NCBI RefSeq assembly: GCF_901709675.1
Contig: NC_051105.1
Span: 13,686,604-13,750,603, forward strand
Direction: 5' to 3'
Length of the DNA stretch: 64,000 nucleotides
Source: Syngnathus acus
Lineage: Eukaryota > Chordata > Actinopteri > Syngnathiformes > Syngnathidae
Part shown: one piece after another, positions 22,004-31,803 of the stretch
How the letters are laid out: every line of letters starts with the position of its first letter
Position numbering within the stretch: position 1 is the stretch's first letter
Notes under the pieces: model-generated
Told to the model about the DNA's origin: nothing
What the model saw: the letters and a program-made list of their open reading frames with translations, nothing else
Database searches by the model: none
Position numbers and translations under genes: made by a program

Positions 22004-22342
22004 CAAACCGGATTCGGTTGAAGTTGGGAAATTGTGTAAAATGTAAAAAAAATAATAATAATACGATTTGGAAATCCTTCTCAACCCATATTCAATTGAA
22101 TACACTACAAAGACAACATACCGTTTTTTTCCATGTATAATACACAAAATGTAACTAATTTATTGTCCTAAAATCTTGGGTGCGTATTATGCATGGGTAC
22201 AACAGTTTTTGAAGAAAATCTCCCTCGAAATAAAACTTGAAATCACCTTTCTTCTTGTTTGTTGTCAATCGCGCATCGCATTCAGCCATCCTGCCCAACA
22301 CACTTAGTCAGTAAAATTCATAATTGACGACACATCGTTTGA

Positions 22343-22480
22343 TGCAGTGTCTAGAGCATTTTCTATCCGGGCTCCAGAGCTTTGGAATGCCCTCCCAATG
22401 GATATTAGGACTGCTACCTCAGTAGAAACATTTAAGACACGTTTAAAGACACATTTCTATGACATGGCCTTTAACTAACT
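22343..22480 (+). pseudogene. L2-like LINE ORF2 C-terminus
   Basis: Encodes SRAFSIRAPELWNALPMDIR, then SVETFKTRLKTHFYDMAF and a stop. LWNxLPxxIR...FKxxLKTHLF is the standard end of L2-type ORF2. A relative lies on the minus strand at 63385-63505. Confidence 0.78.
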
Positions 22481-22591
22481 TGTAGTGGCCGATTCGGCCG
22501 GAGTTTGTTTTGTTTTCTAAGAAATCACCAGAAAGATCACCATGACAATTGTGAATAATAAATAAATAATTATTATATATATTATACGTAA

Positions 22592-23300
22592 GATGGCGGC
22601 GCGTGCACACGCAGCGGCCTCTCTCTGTCCCGAACGGTGTTTTGTTTTGTCGTTTAATGTGGGTTTGTCCGACAGTTTTGTGTGTTCGTCTCGTCGTACC
22701 GGGTTGTGCTACAAGTGCGGCGGGCTGGTTCTGCTCGACATCGGCGAAAGCGAGTTTTGTGGCGATCTGGACTTTGAAGCGGGGACATTAAAGGCGCTCG
22801 GTCTGCTCCGTCCTGGAGCGTCGCCGGACTCGCCTGCTATTCCTCCCCCGGTTGGGCGTCCGGGCCAGGCTGGCGGCCAACCCAGCTCGCCCGGCCGTGC
22901 CTTCCATTCTTCTGGCGAACGTTCGATCGCTGGACATCAACATGCCTGCTGAGTTCTACGGACCGGACAGTGCGTAACTGCTGTGCATCTGGAGCGGATG
23001 GCGTGCTATCGGGCGGACCGGGCCATTGTACGAGGGGGAACATCGCGAGGAGGTGGACTGTGCGTCTACATCCGTGACGAATGGTGCCGGGACTCTGTTG
23101 TGGGATGCTAGCACTGCTCGCCACTGGCGAAGTTTGTGATCTCCAGGCTGTTGGGGTCCTGAACTCTCTCCCCCGTTGTTTACTTGTATGTTAATCGTGT
23201 ACTGTGTCTCGTCACCGTGGGATAGGGGAAACGAAATTTCGGTTTCTTTGTGTGTCTTAGCATGAAGGAATTGACAATAAAGCTGACTCTGACTCTCTCT
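22592..23300 (+). mobile_element. LINE, internally deleted, with (TGACTC)n tail
   Basis: Starts AAGATGGCGGCGCG with a frame of 119 codons. Endonuclease-like sequence (GGGLCVYIRDEWCRDSVV) follows at about 23050. It then jumps to a 3' tail: CGTCACCGTGGGATAGGGG, AATAAAGCTGACTCTGACTC. The same tail type is at 33143-33283 (+) and 51811-52060 (-). ATATATATTAT-like sequence on both sides may be the target duplication. Confidence 0.75.
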
Positions 23301-23635
23301 CTCTGATATATATTATTATTATAATAATAAATAATTGTGATAAATAACTGGAACATCACTCAAATATTGGTGATCCCGTTGAGTCGCTATCGAGTTTGCT
23401 ACTGCATGCGCAGTGATACTGACCGGCAGAATAACATCCGGTTGTTCCCAAAGATGATCTTTTTTCTGAAATAATTTTACGTTTACGGACTTAAGTAGGA
23501 GTCAAAATTTGGGTGCGTATTATACATGGGTACAGGCTTTTTTCCAGCATCGACATGCCATTTTTAGGGTGCGTATTATACATGGGGGCGCATTATACAT
23601 GGAAAAAAAGTTTGTATTTAATGTTCAAACACCAT

Positions 23636-23709
23636 CACTCCATCCATTATCTTCCGCTTATCCAGGGTCGGGTCGCGGGGGCAGCAGCTTTAGGAGGGAC
23701 TCCGAGACG
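23636..23709 (-). repeat. RTE-like LINE 3' tail fragment
   Basis: Reverse complement of the end of the RTE-like LINE at 38868-38935 (AAGCTGCTGCCCCCGCGACC, GGATAAGCGGAAGATRATGG). Confidence 0.8.
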
Positions 23710-23734
23710 GGGCGGGGGATGTTTATGCGCTGGA

Positions 23735-23804
23735 TAGATTTCTTGTGCGCTGAGAACGTGCGGGCAGTGCGCGATTGCGCACGCGCGCAGCTTAGAGGGA
23801 ACAT
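23735..23804. repeat. hAT-type end fragment (GCGCGCAGCTTAGAGGGAACA)
   Basis: GCGCACGCGCGCAGCTTAGAGGGAACATTG resembles the inverted end of a common vertebrate hAT family (CAGTGTTCCCTCTAAGC). Only one end is present. Confidence 0.5.
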
Positions 23805-23805
23805 T

Positions 23806-25660
23806 GCTGCAGAGCATCACGGGCTTCAAGAAACGAACCCCCCGTCCTGTGGAGAGCCCAAGGCTTGCTAACCAGCTAAACAGGTTCTACTGCAGGTTTG
23901 ATCGGTCCTCCCACACAACGGGACTTCCTGCAGCACAATCTACATACTCACCTCTCCCCACAACTGCTCTGTCCACACCTCTATCAACGTTGTCACCCAC
24001 TCTCTCTCTTGCAGAGGCCGCGCCCGCACTCCAGATCCGCGAGGAGGAAGTGCGCCAGATGTTCCGGAGACAAAAGACCAGGAAGGCACCGGGCCCAGAC
24101 GGCGTGTCACCTTCCTGCTTGAAAGTCTGCGCTGAGCAGCTGGCGCCCACCTTTGCACGGATCTTCAACCGTTCTCTGGAGCTGTGTGAGGTGCCCTCGT
24201 GCTTCAAGAGCTCCACCTTCGTTCCAGTGGCCAAGAAGCCCACCATCACAGGTTTGAATGACTATAGACCTGTCGCACTGACATCTGTGGTCATGAAATC
24301 TTTCGAGAGGTTAGTACTGAACCACCTGAAGGATGTCACGGGCCCCCTGCTTGACCCCCTCCAGTTTGCCTACCGGGCAAACAGGTCGGTGGATGATGCG
24401 GTCAACATGGGACTGCACTACATCCTGCACCACCTGGACCCCCCAGGAACGTACGCCAGGATCCTGTTCATGGACTTCAGCTCGGCGTTCAACACCATCG
24501 CTCCTGACATCCTCCAACAGAAGCCACCAATACTGGAGCCCCTCAGGGGTGCGTTCTCTCCCCACTGCTCTTCTCTCGCTACACCAACGATTTCTCCTCA
24601 GGTGACTCTCCTGTGACGCTCCTGAAGTATGCTGACGACACCACTCTCATCGGACTGATCCAGGACGGTGATGAGACTGCGTACAGACAGGAGGTGGAGC
24701 GGCTGGTCCACTGGCGCAGCCAAAACCACCTGGAGCTGAACCCGCTCAAGACCGTGGAGATGACAGTGGACTTCAGGCGAGACCCTTCACCACCTTTACC
24801 CCTCACTATCCGCAGTAATACTATTCTCTCCACGGACACCTTCAAGTTCCTGGGAACCACAATCTCTCGGGACCTGAAATGGACCGGCCACATAGACTCT
24901 GTCCGGAAGAAGGCCCAGCAGAGGCTGTACTTCCTGAGACAGTTCAAGAAGTTCAACCTGCCGCGAGAGCTTCTGAAGACCTTCTCCACTGCCATCATCC
25001 AGTCTGTCCTCTGCACCTCCATCACTGTCTGGTTTGGATCGGCCTCCAAACAAGACAAGCACAGACTGCAACGGACAATCAGGACTGCAGAAAAGATAAT
25101 TGGAATCAACCTCCCATCTATCCAAGACTTGTACCTCTCCAGGACCAGGAAACGTGCAAGGAACATCTCTACAGACACTTCTCACCCAGGTTGCAGTCTG
25201 TTTGAACTACTCCCCTCCGGACGGCGTTATAGAGCTCGGTACGCCAAAACCAGCAGACACAGAGACAGCTTCTTCTCCCAGGCTGTTGCTCTGATGAACT
25301 CACACCACTCTTAGAGTCTCAGAGTCATTACTGTGCAATAACATCCTGCTCTCCACACCTTTTTTGAATTTGTCTACACTGTTTGTACTTTGTGTCCTCT
25401 CTGCATCCATTGCAGCCTGGTCATCCTCGATAAGGGACCTTCCCATCTGTGGTCTCTTCTCAAGGTTTCTCAGTTCCCCTAGCTGGAGTTTTGAGTTCTT
25501 CCTTGCCCTCTTGGGAGTTTAAGATCAGGGGATGTTTGAGAATATTTGCCATTTTTCACATGTCCTGAGTGTTGTTAGTCACCTAAATGTTGAACAGAGG
25601 CTGTGATTTACCGAAGTCAAATTCCTTGTTTGGCACGCTCAAACTCTTGAATCTTGAATC
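23806..25660 (+). mobile_element. CR1/L2/Rex1-like LINE, 3' half with RT domain
   Basis: Begins at CTGCAGAGCATCACGGGCTTC, a point also present in the copy at 41320. Two frames: 23804-24616 and 24613-25314. RT motifs: RKAPGPDGVSPSC, GLNDYRPVALTSV, DPLQFAYRANRS, FMDFSSAFNTI, then, after a deletion near 24520, LLKYADDTTLIGL with the catalytic YADD. Compared with 42000-42150 the QG-containing segment is deleted. The 3' UTR ends GCACGCTCAAACTCTTGAATC with an imperfect CTTGAAT tail. Non-functional: deletion and 5' truncation. Confidence 0.88.
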
Positions 25661-25664
25661 TCTT

Positions 25665-26335
25665 GAATCAAACTATTTGGAACATCCCACATGTGATCAG
25701 GCTAATTGGGAACAGGTGGGTACCATGATTGGGTATAAAAGGAGCCTCCCCAAACATGCTCAGTCATTCACAAGCATGGATGGGGCGAGGTTCACCACTT
25801 TGTCCACAAGTGCGTGCAAAAATAGTTGAACAGTTTAGAAACAACATTTCTCAAAGCAAAATTGAATGGAATTAAGGGATTTCAACATCTACGGTCCATA
25901 ATATCATCAAAAGCTTCAGCGAAACTGGTGAAATCACTGCACGTAAGCGCCACAGCTAGAAACCAAGAATGAATGACCGTGACCTTCGATCCTTCAGACG
26001 GCACTGCCTTAAAAACCGACACGAGTGTGTGAAGGATATCACCAAATGGGGTTAGGAAAACTTCAGAAAACCACTGTCAGTAAATACAGTTCGTCACTAC
26101 ATCAGTAAGTACAGGTTAAAACTCTACCATGCAAAGCAAAAGCCGTTTATGTACAACATCAAGAAACGCCGCCGGGTTCTCTGGGCCGAGCTCATGTCAA
26201 ATAGACTGATGCACAATGGAAAAGAGTTTTGTGGTCTGATGAGTCCAATTTTCAAATTGTTTTTGGAAACACTGGACGTCGTGTCCTCCGGACCAAAGAG
26301 GAAGCGGACCATCCGGACTGTTATCAACGCAAACG
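25665..26335 (+). pseudogene. Tc1-like transposase remnant
   Basis: Same family as 50521-51482 with many substitutions and stops. Recognisable DNA: GGGAACAGGTGGGTACCATG, GCGAGGTTCACCACTTTGTC, CATCTACGGTCCATAATATC, GAAGCGGACCATCCGGACTG. Ends at GTTATCAACGC where a pogo-like element follows. The downstream catalytic part is absent. Confidence 0.82.
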
Positions 26336-27060
26336 GAGTATAAGTCGCATTTTGGGGGAAATTTATTCGACAAAATCCAACACCAAGAACAGACATGAAC
26401 AAGCAACAACAGGCTAAACGATAGGTATGCTAACGTGACAAACACAAACGAAGAGCGAGAACGGGCCTGACGTAACATTCAGAGTTATTCAAATAACTCT
26501 TGCATGAATAACACGTTTATAAAACCATCTGTGTCACTCCAATTCATTAAATCCATCAATCGTCCTTTATGTCAACAACTGGGTGCGCGCCGCTGACGGT
26601 GCTTGCACTTCAAAATATACCACAGGCCCATATAACGATATATAAATAAGATATCAAATTATTATATAAGCAAAAATATTATCAAACCATCTGTGTCACT
26701 CCAAATCATTAAATCCATCGATCAAATTCCTCGTCCTTTGTCAACAATGCCGCGCGTGCGCCCTGACGTCAGCCTCGTCGTTATTCCACAGATCTAGTAT
26801 ATAACTATATTGTAGCGTTAACAAAGTACAAGGAAAGACATGGGTTTGGTAAACGGCTCTTTATTTAACAACACAAGAGTTCAACGAGCCAACAACTACT
26901 GAACTGTAACGATAAAAAAATATACAAGTTGCTACACGAAATAAAATATATCAAATAACTATAACAAATAGTTCACCCGACAGGGCCCCAAGCACCGGCG
27001 TCAACTTCCAGGCGTGTGGCGGCGTGGACTTCCATCCCCGAAGGTGGCACTTCCAGCCAC

Positions 27061-27319
27061 GGAGGTGGAAGAGAGCCCCATAGAATAGGACCGGGCGTGC
27101 GTAAAAGCCATGTCCGAGCCCCATCCACAATCCCCGGACAGCCACCTGGCCGAGCACCGGCCCCCGACTTCCATCTACGGAGGTGAAAGAGAGCTCCGTA
27201 GAGTAGGACCGGGCGTGCGTAAAAGCATTGTCCGAGCCCCATCCACCGTCCCTGGACAGCCACCCGGCCGAGCGCCGGCCCCCGACTTCAATCCACGGAA
27301 GTGAAAGAGAGCTCCGTCG
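27061..27319. repeat. 118-bp minisatellite, two units plus a partial third
   Basis: Unit starts at 27061, 27179 and 27297 (GGAGGTGRAAGAGAGC...), with shared GGACCGGGCGTGCGTAAAAG and GTCCGAGCCCCATCCAC. GC-rich, inside the pogo-like element. Open frames across it are by-products of the repeat. Confidence 0.85.
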
Positions 27320-27369
27320 AGTCAATCTTTGTCCTTTACATAAAGGACAAAGATTGACTCGACGGAGCT
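27310..27369. repeat. Perfect 28-bp inverted repeat, 4-nt loop
   Basis: Arms 27310-27337 and 27342-27369 are exact reverse complements (AGCTCCGTCGAGTCAATC... and its complement), loop ACAT. It borders the 118-bp minisatellite. It may mark a rearrangement end or a hairpin. Confidence 0.95.
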
Positions 27370-27796
27370 GCTGCTGACGCGACGTCGCGCTGCTGACGTC
27401 ACTTGAAATTCAAATTACAGTAATCCCTTGCTACATTGCGGTTCGTTTATCGCGGTTTCACTTTTTTTTTTTTGGAAAATGTTTGAAAAAAAAAAACACA
27501 CATAAGTCGCTCCTTATTATAAGTCGCCCCCCCACCCAAACTATGAAAAAAACCGCCACTTATAGTCCGAAAATTACGGTACATTCCACACAATTTCCCA
27601 ACTTCAACCGAATCCGGTTTGTAAATAACTCGTCTACGAGTGATGAAAACCCAATCGGAAATTCACATTGTGGCGGTGTAAAAACACTTGTTTTCCGCGT
27701 AAGTTAAGCTAACAAGTGGAAATGATGTGACGAAAGTAGCGCCAAAATGCTGCCGAAAATAAGGCGGATGTTGTCGCATCACTGCTGCCAGTGAGT

Positions 27797-28045
27797 TAGG
27801 TTTACAGAGGCAAACCGATTTCCGTACTCACAGCTTAACTAATTTTGCCTTGAGATGTACCAACAGATGCCATCACGGCGGGCAGGCGAATGCTCACGAG
27901 TCGCTGAGGCTAACGTTGCCCGGCCAGCTGGTCGGCCACTTTCATATCGCCTATACGTATATAAAAAAAAATTCTCAACGGATTTACACGATTCACGAAA
28001 ATGATAATTTCGATGGAAAAAAAACACGGAAATCCGTGGATCCGC
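27797..28045. repeat. Repeat family with GATTTACACGATTCACGAAAATGAT core
   Basis: Shares GGTTTACAGAGGCAAACCGA, TGCTCACGAGTCG and CTCAACGGATTTACACGATT with 49930-50108 and 62780-62955. The other copies end in AAAATTCTCATCCCTG, an inverted-repeat-like terminus. Probably a non-autonomous DNA transposon. Confidence 0.6.
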
Positions 28046-28347
28046 GAAATGAGCACAGACACTCAGGAAAAGTGGGGAGTGCAATATTTCTTTGTTGAGC
28101 ACAGGGGCACCCCGATGTGTCACTTTTGCACTGAAAAGGTTGCGGTGCACAAGGAATACAATTTGAAACGTCATTATACAACTAGACATGCTGAGGAGTA
28201 CAGAAAATACCAGGGAGATGAGAGAGCCAACCAGGTTGCCAGTCTTAAAACACGTCTGCTGAGGCAACAAGATTTCTTTAAGAAAGCAACCACAGAGAAT
28301 AATGCAGCAGTCGAAGCTAGCTACGTCGTTGGTAAGATGATTGCTAA
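28046..28347 (+). pseudogene. hAT transposase N-terminus with BED zinc finger
   Basis: Frame from MSTDTQEKWGVQYFFVEH. A BED-type finger is visible: CHFCTEKVAVHKEYNLKRHY followed by TTRHAEEY (C-x2-C...H-x4-5-H). Then LKTRLLRQQDFFKKAT and AAVEASYVVGKMIAKAG, where known relatives (GTF2IRD2/ZBED-like hAT transposases) continue into the catalytic region; here the sequence becomes AT-rich and stops. The N-terminal half of the catalytic part of a similar transposase is at 63623-63934 (minus). BED fingers bind DNA. Probably a transposon remnant, not a host gene. Confidence 0.75.
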
Positions 28348-28359
28348 AGCAGGAATTTT

Positions 28360-28499
28360 TTATTTTATTTTGTTATTCAGTTTTTTAATATATTTATTTA
28401 TTTAATTTATTATTTTGTGTTAAAAATAAAGATTTTGAAAACATTGGAATGTTTTATCAGCGCTTTTCTAGTCAGTCAGTCAGTCAGTCAATCAGTCAA
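28360..28499. other. AT-rich segment and (CAGT)n tract
   Basis: T-rich low-complexity sequence followed by (AGTC)n at about 28470-28500. The 20-bp word TTGGAATGTTTTATCAGCGC occurs here and again just after the Tigger element (about 29245). Confidence 0.6.
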
Positions 28500-28501
28500 T
28501 A

Positions 28502-29189
28502 CAGTCAAACCTCGGTTTTCGAACATCGTGGTTCTCGAACAAATCGGAATTCGAACAAAAAATTCGAGATTTCTTTGCTTCGGTTGTCGAACAAAATTCA
28601 AACGTCGAACCTCGCGAGATGAGCCGAAAGGACCCGAGAAAACCCGACCGTGCGGCCCGGATGCCAACTGACTCTGTTCGTTATTGTATTTTCGTTACTT
28701 TGAGGATTGTATTAACCCCTAAATCATGCCTCCAAAGAAAGCAAGTGGGAGCAGTAAAGCCATCCTAAAACACAAAGACGCTCTTAAAGCAATGCAACAG
28801 TGAGCGCCCGGCGCGCTGCGGTTGCGCGATCGGACCAAATTAAGCTCCCTGCCCACTGAGGTCCACTTAAATTTTAGAAAGTACATCAGGACTTTAAAAA
28901 TATTTTCAAAATTTCAGCGACGTCTCTGTCACAATAATGCGACCAGCGCGGTGCAGTTGCGCGGTCGGCGGCGCGCTACGGTTGCGCGTGCGGCGGTGCG
29001 CTGCATTTGCACGATCGGACAAAAATGCGCAAATGAAAAAATGCTTAAAAAAGGCGTTTTTTGTAGTCTTGGAACGGATTGAATTTTTTTCCATTATTTG
29101 TAATGGGAAAAATAGATTCGGGATTCAACCGATTCACTTCTCGAACCAGCTTCTGGAATGGATTGTGGTCGAAAACCGAGGTTTGACTG
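28502..29189 (+). mobile_element. Tigger/pogo-like non-autonomous element, complete ends
   Basis: 688 bp. Ends CAGTCAAACCTCGGTTTTCG and CGAAAACCGAGGTTTGACTG, with TA outside both (28500-28501, 29190-29191). An ATG at 28726 gives MPPKKASGSSKAILKHKD, the start style of Tigger transposases (MPPKKxSGSSKKRK...), ending early at a stop. The rest is GC-rich non-coding sequence. Confidence 0.9.
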
Positions 29190-29353
29190 TATGTGGTTTC
29201 TTCAGTCGTCTGTATCTGCTGTAAGATCATTAATATTGGAATATTGGAATGTTTTATCAGCGCTTGTCTTGTGGAAATCCTGATGCGGCCCAGCCTCACC
29301 CAGACTCTGCCTTCAGCGGCCCCCATGTAAATTGAGTTTGAGACCCCTGCTCT
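29190..29353. mobile_element. hAT right-end fragment
   Basis: Ends CATGTAAATTGAGTTTGAGACCCCTG, the terminus of CAGGGGTCTCAAACTC-type hAT elements. It may be the 3' end of the element whose BED fragment is at 28046, with the Tigger element inserted between. Confidence 0.6.
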
Positions 29354-29404
29354 AGAAGGACAGCCAACAAGATATACCAAGCCTTAGAACCCAAATAAAA
29401 TTTA

Positions 29405-29700
29405 ATTATACTTTATAATTTGGTTCGATTCCCAGTGAGGGAACCATATGCAGCCATGGGGGGGGGTCTCCCCTGTGCCGGTCCCGAGCCCGGGTAAATG
29501 CAGAGGATTGCGTCAGGAAGGGCATCCGGCGTAAAAACTGTGCCAAAAACCTCTCATGCGAATCATATGGACAAAAATGGATGGTTTGCTGTGGCGACGC
29601 GTTTGGGGATAAGCCGAAAGGAGCCACGACCTAAATGCAGTCAAAGGCTTGATGTAAACCTAACTCGTCATTATGTTTGTTTAATTTGTATTGAACATAA
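29405..29700. repeat. SINE- or LINE-tail-like repeat (GGTTCGATTCCC)
   Basis: Contains a B-box-like GGTTCGATTCCC and GAGGATTGCGTCAGGAAGGG, CATCCGGCGTAAAAACTGTG, words common in dispersed fish retroposons. Ends near GCCGAAAGGAGCC. No TSD identified. Confidence 0.45.
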
Positions 29701-29873
29701 GCAGTGTTGAAAATGGATGGATGCATGCCTGTTTTATTTTTACATGAATAAACATTTACTGAGCCATCTTATTGTGATATATTTCCACTGGCGCATAGTT
29801 GGCAAATGACTAGGCTTGATTCCCACATTTTGCAGTGATAAAGGGCATTACAGTTCTTAAATGCTTCCCTTAC

Positions 29874-29963
29874 TTCCACGCTTTATCTTATTTCTGCTGC
29901 CAAACATTTCATCATCCTCATCTGTTGAGACTTCCTCAGGATAGCCATCTTGAGGAAATATGC
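29874..29963 (-). CDS. rrp1: rrp1 exon 6
   Basis: 90 nt between the acceptor TTTTTTTTAG and the donor GTAAGG. Two bases complete the Gly codon begun in exon 5, then IFPQDGYPEEVSTDEDDEMF, then GSRNKIKRG plus one base. The STDEDDEMF acidic patch corresponds to ISADEDDQIL in human RRP1B (recalled). One base at the end joins GG of exon 7 to make Arg. Confidence 0.88.
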
Positions 29964-30046
29964 CTAAAAAAAAGGCAGAGAAAGAGTCACATAACACAAG
30001 CGGAAAATACATTTTGTTTAGACTACTAAAAAAAAAAAAGCAATAC

Positions 30047-30066
30047 CTTCATTGAGATCCTGCAGC
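30047..30066 (-). CDS. rrp1: rrp1 exon 5, 20-nt microexon
   Basis: Only 20 nt, bounded by the acceptor GAATGGCAG and the donor GTATTG. It completes Val with one base, encodes LQDLNE, and leaves one base of Gly. LQDLNEG corresponds to FQDLSEG in human RRP1B (recalled). The frame from exon 4 to exon 6 is restored only if this exon is included. Confidence 0.85.
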
Positions 30067-30302
30067 CTGCCATTCAATAGAGAGAAACAGAATGTTAAAA
30101 GACAAGTTAGGCTAATAATGCTTGTCAGAAATAACATTCTCTTCGCAGGAAACCGATCTTTTCAAATGAGTTGAACAACTTTATCAATTGAAAATTTGTG
30201 AATAGGGATAATTTCTGCCTTATTAAATTCTTATTTAAAGCAGGGCAACTTCTTGGGTACCGATAATGCAAAGTGTTACAAATTTCATAAACTGATCAAG
30301 TA

Positions 30303-30918
30303 TCGTATTTTCCAGACTATAAGTCACTCTGGTGTACAAGTTGCATCAGCCATAAAAGGCATATTAAAGAAGAAAAAAACATATACAAGTCGCACAGGAG
30401 TACAAGTCACAGTTTTGGGAAATGTATTTGACAAAATCCAGCACCAAGAACAGACATGAATAGGCAACAACAAGCTAAACGATGCAGTATGCTAACGTTA
30501 CATAAACACAAACGAGGAACTGAAAATGTGCCTGACGTAACATATTAACAGTTATTCAAATAACTATAACATAACACGTTTATCAAACCAGCCGTGTCAC
30601 TCCAAACCATTAAATCCATCAAAATCTTTGTCCTCTGTGTCACTTAAAAAAAAACACAGTTGCTGACTCCGGAAGTACATGTGGCGCTGAGGTCAGACTC
30701 ATTGTCAGTTGCGGCTCCAATTATTCCACAGGCCTAGTGCGCCCTATGTGGTTTAAAGTGAAAATAACATGTGAGCAACTATACTATACTATAGTAGTAA
30801 TGTGTTGATGATAAAGTAATAATGTGTTTATAATTACACATATAAGGCGCTCCTGATTATAAGTCACACCCCGGCCAAACTATGAAGAAAACTGTGACTT
30901 ATAGTGCGGAAAATACGG
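30303..30918 (-). mobile_element. Pogo-like non-autonomous element, single-unit form
   Basis: Ends CGTATTTTCCAGACTATAAG (one substitution from the family) and GTGCGGAAAATACGG, with TA outside. Reverse orientation; carries one copy of the transposase-tail unit whose triplicate occurs at 8298-9325. A ~70-bp duplication of its right end (AGTATAATTWTCAAATATTG) follows at about 30921-31020. Confidence 0.82.
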
Positions 30919-31170
30919 TATAAAAAGTATAATTTTCAAATATTGTTTCCAAAAAAACAAAAAAACTGACTTATAGTGCAGAAAATACGGTATTAAAGTA
31001 TAATTATCAAATATTGTTTCCAAATTCACACTGATGATGCCTCACTAAAATGGGTGTCTGACAACTCCTTAGTCCTTTTTGCCCCCCAGAAATGGGATTA
31101 TTAACACAGATTTGATAACAGACAGAACATTTAATACAATATGATACTCAAAATGTTATGACATACTTAC

Positions 31171-31268
31171 ACTTTGATGATTTTGTAGATTTTCTGTCTA
31201 TTCTGGCTGGGTGTACGACTTTGACTTGACATCGCTAACAACTTGTCAGCAAGAGCTGCATAGTCGAA
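31171..31268 (-). CDS. rrp1: rrp1 exon 4
   Basis: 98 nt between the acceptor TTTTATAG and the donor GTAAGT. Encodes FDYAALADKLLAMSSQSRTP, then SQNRQKIYKIIK and two bases of Val. FDYxAxADxLLxM matches the FDYKAVADRLLEM segment of human RRP1B (recalled) that follows the NOP52 domain. Phase 0 start. Confidence 0.9.
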
Positions 31269-31425
31269 CTATAAAACAAATGTTTCAAGGGGGAAGGGGA
31301 AGTGTCTGGATGAAAAGTGGTCCAGTGTAGCATATAAATTTTAAATAAACCACATTCATTAATATCTATACGTATTCATTATTAAAACAACAAAATGCAT
31401 TTAGGTTAAAAATAAGAAATCTAAC

Positions 31426-31520
31426 CTGTAGAACTGGTAGTACATTATCGTCATCAAATGGTAACTCAGTGTCTGAGTCTCCTGATCCATGATTGTCTTG
31501 TTCAGCGTATAATTCACGAC
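31426..31520 (-). CDS. rrp1: rrp1 exon 3
   Basis: 95 nt between the acceptor TTGTTTTCAG and the donor GTTAGA. Two bases complete Gly from exon 2, then RELYAEQDNHGSGDSDTELP, then FDDDNVLPVLQ. Strongly acidic, ending VLQ directly before FDY of exon 4, as in human RRP1B (PLLQ-FDY, recalled). Confidence 0.88.
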
Positions 31521-31590
31521 CTGAAAACAAAGTAACCAGCAAATAATGTCTTCCTAATATGTTCAAAAAAATGATTCACACACCGTAGAC

Positions 31591-31803
31591 CAGGGGTCAC
31601 CAACTCCGGTCCTCAAGGGCGCCAATCCAGCCTGTTTTAGGTGCAGCCCTACAACAACACACCTGATTCAAATAATCAGGATCGCTATCAGCCTTAATAG
31701 AGCTTGCTGATGAGCTGATCATTTGAATCAGGCGTGTTGTTGTAGGGCTGCACCTAAAACAGGCTGGATTGGCGCCCTTGAGGACCGGAGTTGGTGACCC
31801 CTG
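31591..31803. mobile_element. Foldback hAT MITE, TSD CCGTAGAC
   Basis: 213 bp, nearly a full palindrome: the outer ~90 bp of each side are reverse complements with about two mismatches (starts CAGGGGTCACCAACTCCGG, ends CCGGAGTTGGTGACCCCTG). The flanks 31583-31590 and 31804-31811 are both CCGTAGAC. Non-coding. Confidence 0.95.

Larger units (their letters stand above)
22121..23614. mobile_element. TA-targeting MITE (CCATGTATAATAC ends) with LINE cargo
   Basis: Ends CCGTTTTTTTCCATGTATAA and TTATACATGGAAAAAAAGTTTG, inverted with few differences. TA flanks (22119-22120, 23615-23616) and the Tc1 sequence resume exactly outside (AACATA and TATTTAATGTTC, as in the intact order at 50385). The motif GGGTGCGTATTATRCATGGG occurs inside both arms. 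Two LINE fragments are nested within. Confidence 0.8.
26336..27582 (-). mobile_element. Pogo-like non-autonomous element, left-truncated
   Basis: Reverse orientation relative to 8298-9325. Shared blocks: AAATCCAACACCAAGAACAG, CACTCCAATTCATTAAATCC (the complement of the FNDLE-coding tail). Ends AGTCCGAAAATTACGGT next to TA. Contains a 118-bp minisatellite and a perfect palindrome. Confidence 0.72.
22004..27621 (+). mobile_element. Tc1-like transposon, heavily invaded
   Basis: The left end CAAACCGGATTCGGTTGAAG (22004) and right end CTTCAACCGAATCCGGTTTG (27621) are inverted, with TA outside each (22002-22003, 27622-27623). Family sequence is seen at 22004-22120, 23615-23630, 25665-26335 and 27583-27621. 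Between these lie a MITE (22121-23614), LINE material (23636-25660) and a pogo-like element (26336-27582). The better-preserved relative is at 50271-52778. Confidence 0.82.

Noticed and set aside
23887-24565. Several long minus-strand frames
   Set aside because: Antisense shadows of the LINE RT frame; the same shadows recur at 41400-42132.
26951-27325. 124-codon minus-strand frame with repeated motifs
   Set aside because: By-product of the 118-bp minisatellite; repeat units give the repeated peptides.
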